Shown here piece by piece: positions 23,925 through 31,566 of a stretch of 39,872 nucleotides of DNA. The notes beneath the pieces are model-generated. The model saw only the letters and a list, made by a program, of their open reading frames with translations. It did not search any database and had not been told where the DNA came from. A program made the translations under genes and the position numbers. The stretch is taken from NCBI GenBank assembly GCA_001689535.1, contig LUJP01000081.1:1-39872 (forward strand), given 5' to 3'. Numbering within the stretch: the stretch's first letter is position 1; every line of letters starts with the position of its first letter. Origin of the DNA: Bacteroidales bacterium M5. GTDB taxonomy: Bacteria; Bacteroidota; Bacteroidia; Bacteroidales; Muribaculaceae.

Positions 23925-25916
23925 ATGAATAAGCTGACTATAGCAATTGCACTGCTGGCGCTGATAGGCGCTGCATCGTGCACAAAACGCACCAATGTGA
24001 AGTCGCCCGACGGCCGCATTGAGGTCTTTTTTACTAATGACGGTGACAATCCGCAGTATGCCGTGAATGTCGACGGGCGTGAACTTATTTTACCTTCCAC
24101 TCTTGGAATAGTCACTGACCAGTGGAAATTCGACTCTCGCAAGGCTGAGGTCACGGCCGAATTTTCACAGAAAGACACCATCTGGAATCAGCCATGGGGC
24201 GAAAACAAGGTCGTACGGGAAAATTACCGCGAGATGGCCGTCAATATGGCCGATTCGGCTTCGATGCTTACCGTGCGATTCCGCGTGTTTGACGACGGAA
24301 TGGCTTTCCGTTACGAATGGAAGGTGGACGGAGCCGACACAATAACAGTGACCGATGAACTTACCGAATTTAATTTCGCAGTGAACGGCACATCATGGTC
24401 TATTCCCGGAAATTTCGAGACCTATGAGCTTGAATACCACAATCTGGCGCTGACGGATGTGGAAGATGCCAACACTCCGTTCACATTCCGCACCGAGACT
24501 GGCGTTTACGGCTCTATTCACGAGGCTGCGCTCTATGATTATCCCGAGATGACCCTCCAGCGCTCCTCACAGGGCGGCTTGAAAGCCGAGCTGGCCCCGC
24601 TGCCCGATGGAGTAAAGGCCTACGTCGGCCCGCAGTTCGTTACACCGTGGCGCACTATCCAGATAGGCAAGAGCGCAGTGGAGCTGATCAACAGCAATCT
24701 TATAGTGAATCTCAACGAACCGTCCAAACTCAAGGACACTTCATGGATAAAGCCTCAGAAATATGTGGGGATATGGTGGGGGATGCATCTTGGCACCCAG
24801 ACGTGGACAGTGGGGCCGCGCCATGGCGCTACAACTGCCAACGCCATTAAATATATAGATTTCGCCAAGGCCAATAATCTTCAGGGCGTTCTCTTCGAGG
24901 GCTGGAATAAAGGCTGGGAGAACTGGGGCGGAAACCAGAGCTTCGACTATGTGGGAGCCGCTTCCGATTTCGATATCGATTCCGTGGCTTCCTATGCCCG
25001 CGCCAACGGCATCGAACTCTGGGCCCACAACGAGACCGGCGGCAACATCCCCGAATATGAGGCGGCGATGGATTCTGCTTTTGCCTATTACGCAAGCCTG
25101 GGAATCCATACGGTAAAGACCGGATATGCCGGCGGTTTCAAGGGCGGCTATCTGCACCATTCGCAATATGGAGTGCGTCACTATCAGAAAGTGGTTGAGA
25201 CGGCTGCACGTTATCGTCTGATGATAGATGCCCATGAGCCGATAAAGGAAACAGGTATCCGCCGCACGTGGCCCAACATGATGACGCGCGAAGGCGCACG
25301 CGGCATGGAATGGAACGCATGGTCGGCAGGCAATTCGGCCGATTATCTGTGCACGCTACCTTACGTAAGACTTCTTTCCGGTCCGATGGACTACACACCC
25401 GGTATTTTCGACATTGACTATTCGCGGGCGAAGGCCGACAAGGGTCGCCTGGAATGGAACGGCCCGAATGCCGACTGCTGCATCAAGACCACTCTCGCAC
25501 GTCAGATTGCCAACTGGGTTATAATCTATTCTCCGCTTCAGATGGCCGCCGACCTCATAGAAAACTACGAGGGTCACGATGCCTTTGAGTTCTTCCGCAC
25601 GTTTAATGCCGATTGCGACTGGTCTGAGGCACTGCAGGGCGAGATAGGGGAGTATATAGTTGTAGCGCGTCGCGCCGGCGATATTTTCTATGTGGGTGCC
25701 GGCACCAACAGCCAGCCCCGTGAAATCGATCTCCCTCTCGGTTTTCTGACACCCGACCGCAAGTATCTTGCCACTTCCTATTCTGATGTTCCCGGCTCAA
25801 CTGATCCCGAGGATATAAAGATTGCCACCGATACCGTGACATCCGCCGACCTTCTCAAGGTGAAGATGAATGCCACGGGCGGATATGCTCTCACTCTTCA
25901 GCCGCTTGAAGAATAA
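23925..25916 (+). CDS. Glycoside hydrolase family 97 lipoprotein
   Basis: 663 residues beginning with a type II signal peptide (lipobox GAASC, Cys19), so lipid-anchored in the envelope. The N-terminal beta-sandwich (about 25-290) holds ESNxxLE-like segments such as NFETYELEYHNLAL. The central TIM barrel includes YVGIWWGMHLGTQTW, GVLFEGWNKGW, MIDAHEPIKETGIRRTWPN and SPLQMAADLIENY, followed by a C-terminal beta domain. Glu438 in DAHEP aligns with the catalytic base Glu439 that I recall for the inverting alpha-glucosidase SusB of B. thetaiotaomicron, so an inverting alpha-glucosidase-type activity is more likely than a retaining alpha-galactosidase. No SusC/SusD pair, regulator or other glycosidase is adjacent, so it stands outside a visible polysaccharide utilisation locus. 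Confidence 0.92.
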   Translation: MNKLTIAIALLALIGAASCTKRTNVKSPDGRIEVFFTNDGDNPQYAVNVDGRELILPSTLGIVTDQWKFDSRKAEVTAEFSQKDTIWNQPWGENKVVRENYREMAVNMADSASMLTVRFRVFDDGMAFRYEWKVDGADTITVTDELTEFNFAVNGTSWSIPGNFETYELEYHNLALTDVEDANTPFTFRTETGVYGSIHEAALYDYPEMTLQRSSQGGLKAELAPLPDGVKAYVGPQFVTPWRTIQIGKSAVELINSNLIVNLNEPSKLKDTSWIKPQKYVGIWWGMHLGTQTWTVGPRHGATTANAIKYIDFAKANNLQGVLFEGWNKGWENWGGNQSFDYVGAASDFDIDSVASYARANGIELWAHNETGGNIPEYEAAMDSAFAYYASLGIHTVKTGYAGGFKGGYLHHSQYGVRHYQKVVETAARYRLMIDAHEPIKETGIRRTWPNMMTREGARGMEWNAWSAGNSADYLCTLPYVRLLSGPMDYTPGIFDIDYSRAKADKGRLEWNGPNADCCIKTTLARQIANWVIIYSPLQMAADLIENYEGHDAFEFFRTFNADCDWSEALQGEIGEYIVVARRAGDIFYVGAGTNSQPREIDLPLGFLTPDRKYLATSYSDVPGSTDPEDIKIATDTVTSADLLKVKMNATGGYALTLQPLEE

Positions 25917-25928
25917 GAGGTAGAAACA

Positions 25929-25976
25929 AACGAATCCGGGCTGCCGCTACAGATGTAGGGACAGCCCGGATTCGTT
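25929..25976. terminator. Bidirectional terminator between GH97 and the ribosomal protein operon
   Basis: A 15-bp stem (25929-25943 with 25962-25976; core CGAATCCGGGCTG) around an 18-nt loop. On the minus strand it is followed by TGTTTCT and on the plus strand by ATGTTT. A second small hairpin, GCGGAG (25987-25992) / CTCCGC (25998-26003), lies between it and the DUF4295 stop. Confidence 0.75.
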
Positions 25977-26024
25977 ATGTTTAACAGCGGAGACGCGCTC
26001 CGCGATTATGATGTTTACAGCTGA

Positions 26025-26174
26025 TTATTTCAGTATGTCTTTAACTGCATCGTTGGGAACCATCTGCTCCTGGAAGGTGTAGGCGCCGGTTTTGGGCGAT
26101 TTAACTACTTTGATAACCTTGGAGTAGGTACGTCCTTCGCCTTTCTGCAGAGATGCTACGGTTTTCTTTGCCAT
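26025..26174 (-). CDS. DUF4295 family small protein
   Basis: 49 residues, MAKKTVASLQKGEGRTYSKV followed by IKVVKSPKTGAYTFQEQMVP and NDAVKDILK. It is basic at the N-terminus like a ribosomal protein. It begins 12 nt after rpmG, an arrangement typical of Bacteroidota, where DUF4295 accompanies bL28 and bL33. A ribosome-associated role is inferred from composition and position only. Confidence 0.85.
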   Translation of the reverse strand: MAKKTVASLQKGEGRTYSKVIKVVKSPKTGAYTFQEQMVPNDAVKDILK

Positions 26175-26186
26175 ATCGGGTAGTTA

Positions 26187-26375
26187 TTATTTGATTTCTT
26201 TGTGAACGGTTACTCTCTTGAGGATAGGGTTGTATTTCTTAAGTTCCAGACGCTCGGTGGTGTTCTTGCGGTTCTTGGTGGTGATATAGCGAGAAGTACC
26301 GGGCATACCGCTGGCTTTGTGTTCTGTGCATTCAAGGATTACCTGCACGCGATTACCTTTAGCTTTCTTTGCCAT
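26187..26375 (-). CDS. rpmG: 50S ribosomal protein bL33
   Basis: 62 residues of bL33 with RYITTKNRKNTTERLELKKY as the conserved core. It has only one Cys and lacks the paired CxxC motifs, so it is the zinc-independent form. It starts 5 nt after the rpmB stop and is followed by DUF4295 in the same transcript. Confidence 0.96.
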   Translation of the reverse strand: MAKKAKGNRVQVILECTEHKASGMPGTSRYITTKNRKNTTERLELKKYNPILKRVTVHKEIK

Positions 26376-26380
26376 TGTTC

Positions 26381-26638
26381 TTAGAATTCTAAATATTTGA
26401 TTTCAGTTAAATAACCCTTCTCGGCAGCATCTTTGATTGCGGCGTCGAGACCCTTCTTGTTGATGGTGCGCAGACCGTTGGCTGAGAGGGTCAGGAGAAT
26501 CCATGCATCCTGCTCAACCCAGTAGAACTTCTTGGTGAAGAGGTTGACGTTGAATTTGCGCTTGGTGCGACGCTTTGAGTGGGATACGTTGTTACCCACA
26601 ATCGCTTTCTTGCCTGTGATCTGACAAACTTTTGACAT
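26381..26638 (-). CDS. rpmB: 50S ribosomal protein bL28
   Basis: 85 residues. The N-terminal CQITGKKAIVGNNVSHSKRR and the central NLFTKKFYWVEQDAWILLTL are diagnostic of bL28, followed by the helix AIKDAAEKGYL. It is the first gene of the rpmB-rpmG-DUF4295 transcript, with an unusually long leader (about 130 nt). Confidence 0.96.
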   Translation of the reverse strand: MSKVCQITGKKAIVGNNVSHSKRRTKRKFNVNLFTKKFYWVEQDAWILLTLSANGLRTINKKGLDAAIKDAAEKGYLTEIKYLEF

Positions 26639-26671
26639 GGCTGTTTGTGTTACTTAGCTCAATAAATTTAC

Positions 26672-26716
26672 TTATTTTTTAACTCTGCGTCTTATGGCCG
26701 CCATCTCAGTTCTCAT
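26672..26716 (-). CDS. Possible 14-codon leader peptide before rpmB
   Basis: ATG at 26716 to TAA at 26672 encodes MRTEMAAIRRRVKK, a basic peptide, 33 nt before the rpmB start and inside its predicted leader. The frame is open further upstream to the promoter. There is no clear Shine-Dalgarno sequence and no homology is known to me, so it may be chance. Confidence 0.2.
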   Translation of the reverse strand: MRTEMAAIRRRVKK

Positions 26717-26773
26717 ATCACTGCTAAGCGCATCATTTTTAACAGCTTTACAGGATGAGCCATAAAACGAGTG

Positions 26774-26805
26774 CAAAGTAAGTCATTTTTCGCTACATAG
26801 ACAAA
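26774..26805 (-). promoter_or_regulatory. Promoter of the rpmB operon and long leader
   Basis: Minus strand: TTTG (26802-26805), 20 nt, then TTACTTTG (26774-26781), one mismatch from TAnnTTTG. The implied start near 26767 gives a leader of about 128 nt before rpmB. The remaining 26806-26899 stretch back to the uvrA stop is AT-rich and shows only a weak 4-bp hairpin near 26864. Confidence 0.5.
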
Positions 26806-26899
26806 TTTTCAGACGCTTATTCTCTAATTTAATTTAAAATTGCGGCTGAAAAGTAGTGAAATCCCGGCTCTCGGGCCGTGATTGCAACAGTGGTCGGCA

Positions 26900-29770
26900 C
26901 TACCCGGCATTGAGTTCGGCGCGGATGAACTCGGCGGTGGGAGAATTGCCGGCGGCGATTTCCTCAGGTGTGCCGGCGGCTATTATGCGGCCGCCTTCGC
27001 TGCCTCCGTCGGGCCCCATGTCTATCACATAGTCGGCACATTTTATCACATCGAGATTATGCTCTATGACCAGTACGGTGTTTCCTTTGTCGACGAGACG
27101 GTTGAATACGTCGAGAAGCACGCGTATGTCCTCGAAATGAAGTCCGGTAGTGGGTTCGTCGAGTATGAAGAGGGTCTTGCCGGTGTCGCGTTTCGATAGT
27201 TCCGCCGCGAGTTTCACGCGCTGGTTCTCACCTCCGGAAAGAGTTGATGACGGCTGACCGAGCTTGATGTAGCCGAGGCCTATATCCTGAAGCACTTTGA
27301 TCTTTCGCAGGATGGAGGGGACGGCTTCGAAGAATTCCACGGCCTGGTTTATGGTCATGTCGAGCACGTCGGCTATGGATTTGCCCTTGAAACGCACCTC
27401 GAGTGTCTCGCGGTTGTAGCGTTTGCCGCCGCACACCTCGCAGGGCACAAGCACATCCGGCAGGAAGTTCATCTCTATGGTGCGGTAGCCGTTGCCGTTG
27501 CAGGCATCGCACCGCCCTCCCGAAATATTGAATGAGAAGCGCCCCGGCCGGTAGCCTCTTATTTTGGCTTCCGGCAGATTCACGAAAAGGTTTCGGATGT
27601 CGGAGAACACACCGGTGTAGGTGGCAGGATTTGAGCGGGGTGAGCGACCGAGAGGAGTCTGGTCGACGGTCACCACTTTATCTATGTTCTCAATTCCGAG
27701 CAGCTGACGGTAGGGGAGCGGTTGCTGCTGCGAGCGGTAGAAGCGGCGCGAGAGGATGGGCTGCAGGGTGGCGTTGACCAGCGATGACTTTCCGCTGCCC
27801 GACACGCCTGCCACACAGGTGAGGGTGCCCAGCGGGAGCGTAAGGTCCACATTCTTGAGGTTATGGCCGGATGCGCCTTCGAGTTTCAGGAATTTTCCGT
27901 TGCCGGGACGTCTCTGTGCGGGAATCTCTATGCTTTTGCTTCCCGTGAGATATGATGCGGTGAGAGTGGCGGTCTCAAGCATCTTGGCGGGAGTGCCCTG
28001 AAACACCACTTCACCTCCCTTGCGGCCGGCTTTAGGACCGATGTCCACTATATAGTCGGCCTCAAGCATCATGTCTTTGTCGTGCTCCACCACTATTATG
28101 GAATTGGAGGCGTCGCGCAGTTTCTTCAGCGATGTAATAAGGCGCTGGTTGTCGCGCTGATGCAGGCCGATACTCGGCTCGTCGAGAATGTAGAGCACGT
28201 TTACAAGCTCCGATCCTATCTGCGTGGCAAGCCTTATGCGCTGACTTTCTCCGCCCGACAGTGTAGCCGAACGGCGGTCAAGCGAAAGGTATGAAAGGCC
28301 CACGTCTACCAGAAACGACAGGCGTGTGCGAATTTCTTTCACTATTTCGCGTGCTATCAGGGCCTGGGTGGGCGAAAGGCGTTGTTCGAAGGTGGATGCC
28401 CAGCGGTAAAGCTCGCCGATGTCCATCCGGGTGAGTTCGGCTATGTTTTTTCCATCCACAAAGAAATGAAGAGCCTCACGGTTGAGGCGCTGTCCGTGGC
28501 ATTCGGGACATTCCACCTTGGAGAAGAACTGTTCGCTCCAGTTGCGTGCGGCCGCTCCGGCATCGTCGTCGCGCTGCATCTCCAGATACTTCACCAGACC
28601 CTCATAGGTCAGGAAGTAGTTGTTCATGGACATGGTGCCGTTTTCAATCACCAGACGTTCGTCGGTACCGTCGAATATGTCGTTGAGCGCCTCCTCGCTT
28701 ATCTCGGATATCGGGGTCTTGAGAGTGTGGCCGTATTTCTTGAGTATGGCCTCAATCTGCCAGAATATCATTGAGTTGCGATACTTTCCCAGCGGGACGA
28801 TTCCTCCGGCATGGATGGAGAGCGATGGATCGGGCATCACCTTTTCGCGGTCAACCTCGTTGACATAGCCGAGTCCTTTGCAGCGGGGACACGCGCCCTG
28901 CGGTGAGTTGAATGAAAAGTTGTGGGGGGCGGGTTCGCGGTAGCTCAGGCCCGTGGCGGGATCCATGAGTTGCTGCGAATAATGGCTTACTGCGTCGGCG
29001 TCCACATCGTAAATCATCATTTGCTTCTCGCCCTGACGCAAGGCCTCATCCACGGTCTCGCGCAGACGTGTGGTATCTTTGGCCGAGGCCTTCAGACGGT
29101 CGATTACGAGCTCCACGGAATGGTTCTTGTAGCGGTCGAGTTTCATGCCGGGAGTGATTTCGCGGAGTTCACTGTCCACTCTCACGGTCAGATAGCCTTT
29201 CTTGCGTAGGGATTCGAAAAGCTCCTTATAATGGCCCTTGCGGTTTTTCACAAGGGGGGCGAGTATGTAGATTTTCTTACCCTCGAATTTGGTGAGAATC
29301 AGATCGAGGATTTTCTCCTCGGTGTATTTTACCATCGGTTCGCCCGAGAGATAGCTCACGGCCTGACCGATACGGGCATAGAGCAGTCGCAGGAAGTCGT
29401 AGATTTCCGTAGTGGTGCCGATGGTGCTTCGCGGATTGCGGTTCACCGTTTTCTGCTCGATGGCTATTACCGGACTCAGTCCGGTGATTTTGTCTACGTC
29501 GGGACGCTCGAGATTGCCGAGCATATTGCGCGCGTAGGTGCTGAATGTTTCTATATAGCGTCGCTGGCCCTCGGCATAGATGGTGTCGAATGCCAGGGAT
29601 GACTTGCCGCTACCGCTCAGACCGGTTATTACGGTGAGAGCATTGTGCGGTATGCTCACGTCGATGTTCTTGAGGTTGTTGACTCTCGCGCCATAAACCT
29701 CAAGAGTGTCGAGCGGGCCATCGGTCACGATGTTTTCCTCAATGGTTTCAGTGTGCTTCTTATCTTTCAT
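26900..29770 (-). CDS. uvrA: Excinuclease ABC subunit UvrA
   Basis: DNA-damage sensor of nucleotide excision repair that loads UvrB at lesions. There are about 956 residues from the ATG at 29770 (MKDKKHTETI); an upstream ATG at 29788 would overlap the previous gene more. It has two ABC ATPase halves: Walker A GLSGSGKSS near 50 and GVSGSGKSS near 660, with signatures LSGGESQRIRLA and LSGGENQRVKLA. Cys pairs CPRCKGLGY with CPECHGQR and CDACNGNGY with CEVCGGKRYN form zinc modules. The UvrB-binding insertion is present, so it is the UvrA1 type. The start overlaps the lytic transglycosylase gene by 11 nt. Confidence 0.97.
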   Translation of the reverse strand: MKDKKHTETIEENIVTDGPLDTLEVYGARVNNLKNIDVSIPHNALTVITGLSGSGKSSLAFDTIYAEGQRRYIETFSTYARNMLGNLERPDVDKITGLSPVIAIEQKTVNRNPRSTIGTTTEIYDFLRLLYARIGQAVSYLSGEPMVKYTEEKILDLILTKFEGKKIYILAPLVKNRKGHYKELFESLRKKGYLTVRVDSELREITPGMKLDRYKNHSVELVIDRLKASAKDTTRLRETVDEALRQGEKQMMIYDVDADAVSHYSQQLMDPATGLSYREPAPHNFSFNSPQGACPRCKGLGYVNEVDREKVMPDPSLSIHAGGIVPLGKYRNSMIFWQIEAILKKYGHTLKTPISEISEEALNDIFDGTDERLVIENGTMSMNNYFLTYEGLVKYLEMQRDDDAGAAARNWSEQFFSKVECPECHGQRLNREALHFFVDGKNIAELTRMDIGELYRWASTFEQRLSPTQALIAREIVKEIRTRLSFLVDVGLSYLSLDRRSATLSGGESQRIRLATQIGSELVNVLYILDEPSIGLHQRDNQRLITSLKKLRDASNSIIVVEHDKDMMLEADYIVDIGPKAGRKGGEVVFQGTPAKMLETATLTASYLTGSKSIEIPAQRRPGNGKFLKLEGASGHNLKNVDLTLPLGTLTCVAGVSGSGKSSLVNATLQPILSRRFYRSQQQPLPYRQLLGIENIDKVVTVDQTPLGRSPRSNPATYTGVFSDIRNLFVNLPEAKIRGYRPGRFSFNISGGRCDACNGNGYRTIEMNFLPDVLVPCEVCGGKRYNRETLEVRFKGKSIADVLDMTINQAVEFFEAVPSILRKIKVLQDIGLGYIKLGQPSSTLSGGENQRVKLAAELSKRDTGKTLFILDEPTTGLHFEDIRVLLDVFNRLVDKGNTVLVIEHNLDVIKCADYVIDMGPDGGSEGGRIIAAGTPEEIAAGNSPTAEFIRAELNAG

Positions 29771-30707
29771 TAATCCAGCTATGGTCAAAGACTTTAAGTT
29801 TGGAGGGGTCGGTGGTCCTCTGTAGGGATGCTTTGGTGGGAATCAGCACCTTGTAGGCTTTGCCCGTTTTGTTGGGAAGCGATTTGGCGCGTATCCAGGG
29901 ATTGTTGTCGCGCAGAATCAGGTAGTTTATACCCTGTTCCTGGGCCCACGTAGGCCAGTCCTCCACAGGATAATCCACAGTCACTGTCTTGTATTCGAGC
30001 GGCTGGTAGAGCTGCTCGGCGGTGAGATTGAAGCCATATTTCGCGGGGTGCTCCATAATCTCCTTCATGGCCAGAAGACGGAACATATAGCGCGAGGTTT
30101 CTTCAACCAGATAAAGATCCAGGGCACTTGTGGCCTGCTGGGCCTCAAGCTCTCGGCTCACGCGGGCCACTCCCGTATTGTAAGATGCGGCGGCCGATTC
30201 CCAGTTGCCGAACCGGTTGTAGCTCGATTTGAGATAGCGGGCTGCCGCTGCCGTGGCTTTTTCAAGATTGTAGCGTTCGTCAACGTAGTCGTTGATCTCG
30301 AGACCGTACTCTTTTCCGGCCGAAGGTATGAACTGCCAGAACCCGGCAGCCTTTGCTGGAGAGTAAGCGCGAGGATTGAGATAACTCTCGATGCATGCCA
30401 GGTAAGCAAGATCGGTAGGAACGCCGTTGGCCTTCAGTATGGGCATTATTACGGGGAAATATCTGTTGGCGCGTTTGATGGTGAGGAGGGTGTTGCCGTG
30501 GGTGTAGACCATCGAGGTAAGTTCACGGTCGTAGCGTTCCCAGAGGTCGGGACGGTCAAGCTTCACCTCTTTTCCTGCAAATTCCACTTTGGCGGGAATC
30601 TCAGGGTTTACAACGGGAGCTGATTCAAGCCGTTGCTGCTGGGCATAGGCCGTGCACGACATGAATGGGAAAGAAAGAATCAGAAGATAGTTTATGTAAC
30701 GTTTCAT
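29760..30707 (-). CDS. Lytic transglycosylase (MltD-like SLT domain)
   Basis: Cuts peptidoglycan glycan strands to 1,6-anhydro ends. The signal sequence is at residues 1-22 (cleavage after AYA likely; FMSC is a weak lipobox). The SLT catalytic domain runs from about 80 to 230 with catalytic Glu107 in LACIESYLNPRAYSPAKAAG, then FWQFIPSAGKEYGL and AAASYNTGV. MltD usually carries C-terminal LysM repeats; here the remaining 80 or so residues hold no clear LysM, only a stretch (NYLILRDNNPWIRAKSLPNK) that resembles a degenerate one. It lies 60 nt after rlmB and overlaps uvrA. Confidence 0.88.
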   Translation of the reverse strand: MKRYINYLLILSFPFMSCTAYAQQQRLESAPVVNPEIPAKVEFAGKEVKLDRPDLWERYDRELTSMVYTHGNTLLTIKRANRYFPVIMPILKANGVPTDLAYLACIESYLNPRAYSPAKAAGFWQFIPSAGKEYGLEINDYVDERYNLEKATAAAARYLKSSYNRFGNWESAAASYNTGVARVSRELEAQQATSALDLYLVEETSRYMFRLLAMKEIMEHPAKYGFNLTAEQLYQPLEYKTVTVDYPVEDWPTWAQEQGINYLILRDNNPWIRAKSLPNKTGKAYKVLIPTKASLQRTTDPSKLKVFDHSWINER

Positions 30708-30767
30708 CAGTCAAGTAATTGGTTTGGGTGGTTTTGATGGGATGGAAGTGTCTGGAGGTGCCGGATG

Positions 30768-31523
30768 TCAGATTACTTCGAGATTGGCTTTCAGGCGCTG
30801 ACGGACCACTTCGTACATAAGAACACCGGCGGCTACGGATACGTTCAGCGACCCTATGTGGCCGAACATGGGGATGGACACGAAGGTGTCGCACTCTTTC
30901 AGCACTTCCGGGCTGATGCCGGTGTCCTCGGCGCCAAGCACCAGGGCTGTCGGCACGGTATAGTCGGCCGTGGTATAATTGATGTCGGCTTTCTCCGAAA
31001 CGGCCACTACGTTGAAGCCCGATTGGCGCAGACGCTTTACAGCTGATAGTGTGGTGCGTTCGCGGCACACGGGAAGATGCATCAGCGCGCCGGCAGAGGT
31101 CTTGACTGCGTCTCCTCCCACACTCACGCTGCCGTGCTCGGGAATCACTATGGCGTCGGCTCCCGCGCACTCGGCCGTACGGGCTATGGCACCGAAGTTC
31201 CTAACATCAGTGATGCCGTCGAGCACTATCACGAAGGGAAGCACTCCGGCCTCGAAAAGCTCGGGAACGAGATTATCGATGGAATGATAGGTGATGGCCG
31301 ACATCATGGCTATCACTCCCTGATGGTTCTTGCGGGTGATGCGGTTGAGACGCTCCTCGGGCACACGCTGCACCACGAGCCGGTTTTGGCGCGCGAGTGC
31401 AAGAAGTTCGGTTGCAAGAGGCCCCGAAAGGTCTTTTCTGACAAAGAGCTTGTCTATTTCTTTACCGGCCTCGATGGCTTCCATCACAGCTCTAAGACCG
31501 AAGATGTAATCGTTTGGTTGCAT
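30768..31523 (-). CDS. rlmB: 23S rRNA 2'-O-ribose methyltransferase, RlmB/TrmH family
   Basis: SPOUT (trefoil-knot) methyltransferase using S-adenosylmethionine. The substrate-binding N-terminal domain (NYIFGLRAVMEAIEAGKEID) precedes motif 1 (DGITDVRNFGAIARTAECAG), motif 2 (LVLGAEDTGISPEVL) and motif 3 (IPMFGHIGSLNVSVAAGVLM). At 251 residues it has the length of RlmB, which methylates G2251 of 23S rRNA; TrmH-like relatives act on tRNA, so the exact target is by homology. It lies 43 nt downstream of recN. Confidence 0.92.
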   Translation of the reverse strand: MQPNDYIFGLRAVMEAIEAGKEIDKLFVRKDLSGPLATELLALARQNRLVVQRVPEERLNRITRKNHQGVIAMMSAITYHSIDNLVPELFEAGVLPFVIVLDGITDVRNFGAIARTAECAGADAIVIPEHGSVSVGGDAVKTSAGALMHLPVCRERTTLSAVKRLRQSGFNVVAVSEKADINYTTADYTVPTALVLGAEDTGISPEVLKECDTFVSIPMFGHIGSLNVSVAAGVLMYEVVRQRLKANLEVI

Positions 31524-31566
31524 TATTTAGTGGTATTTATATTATAAAAACAGGAGTGAAAACAGT

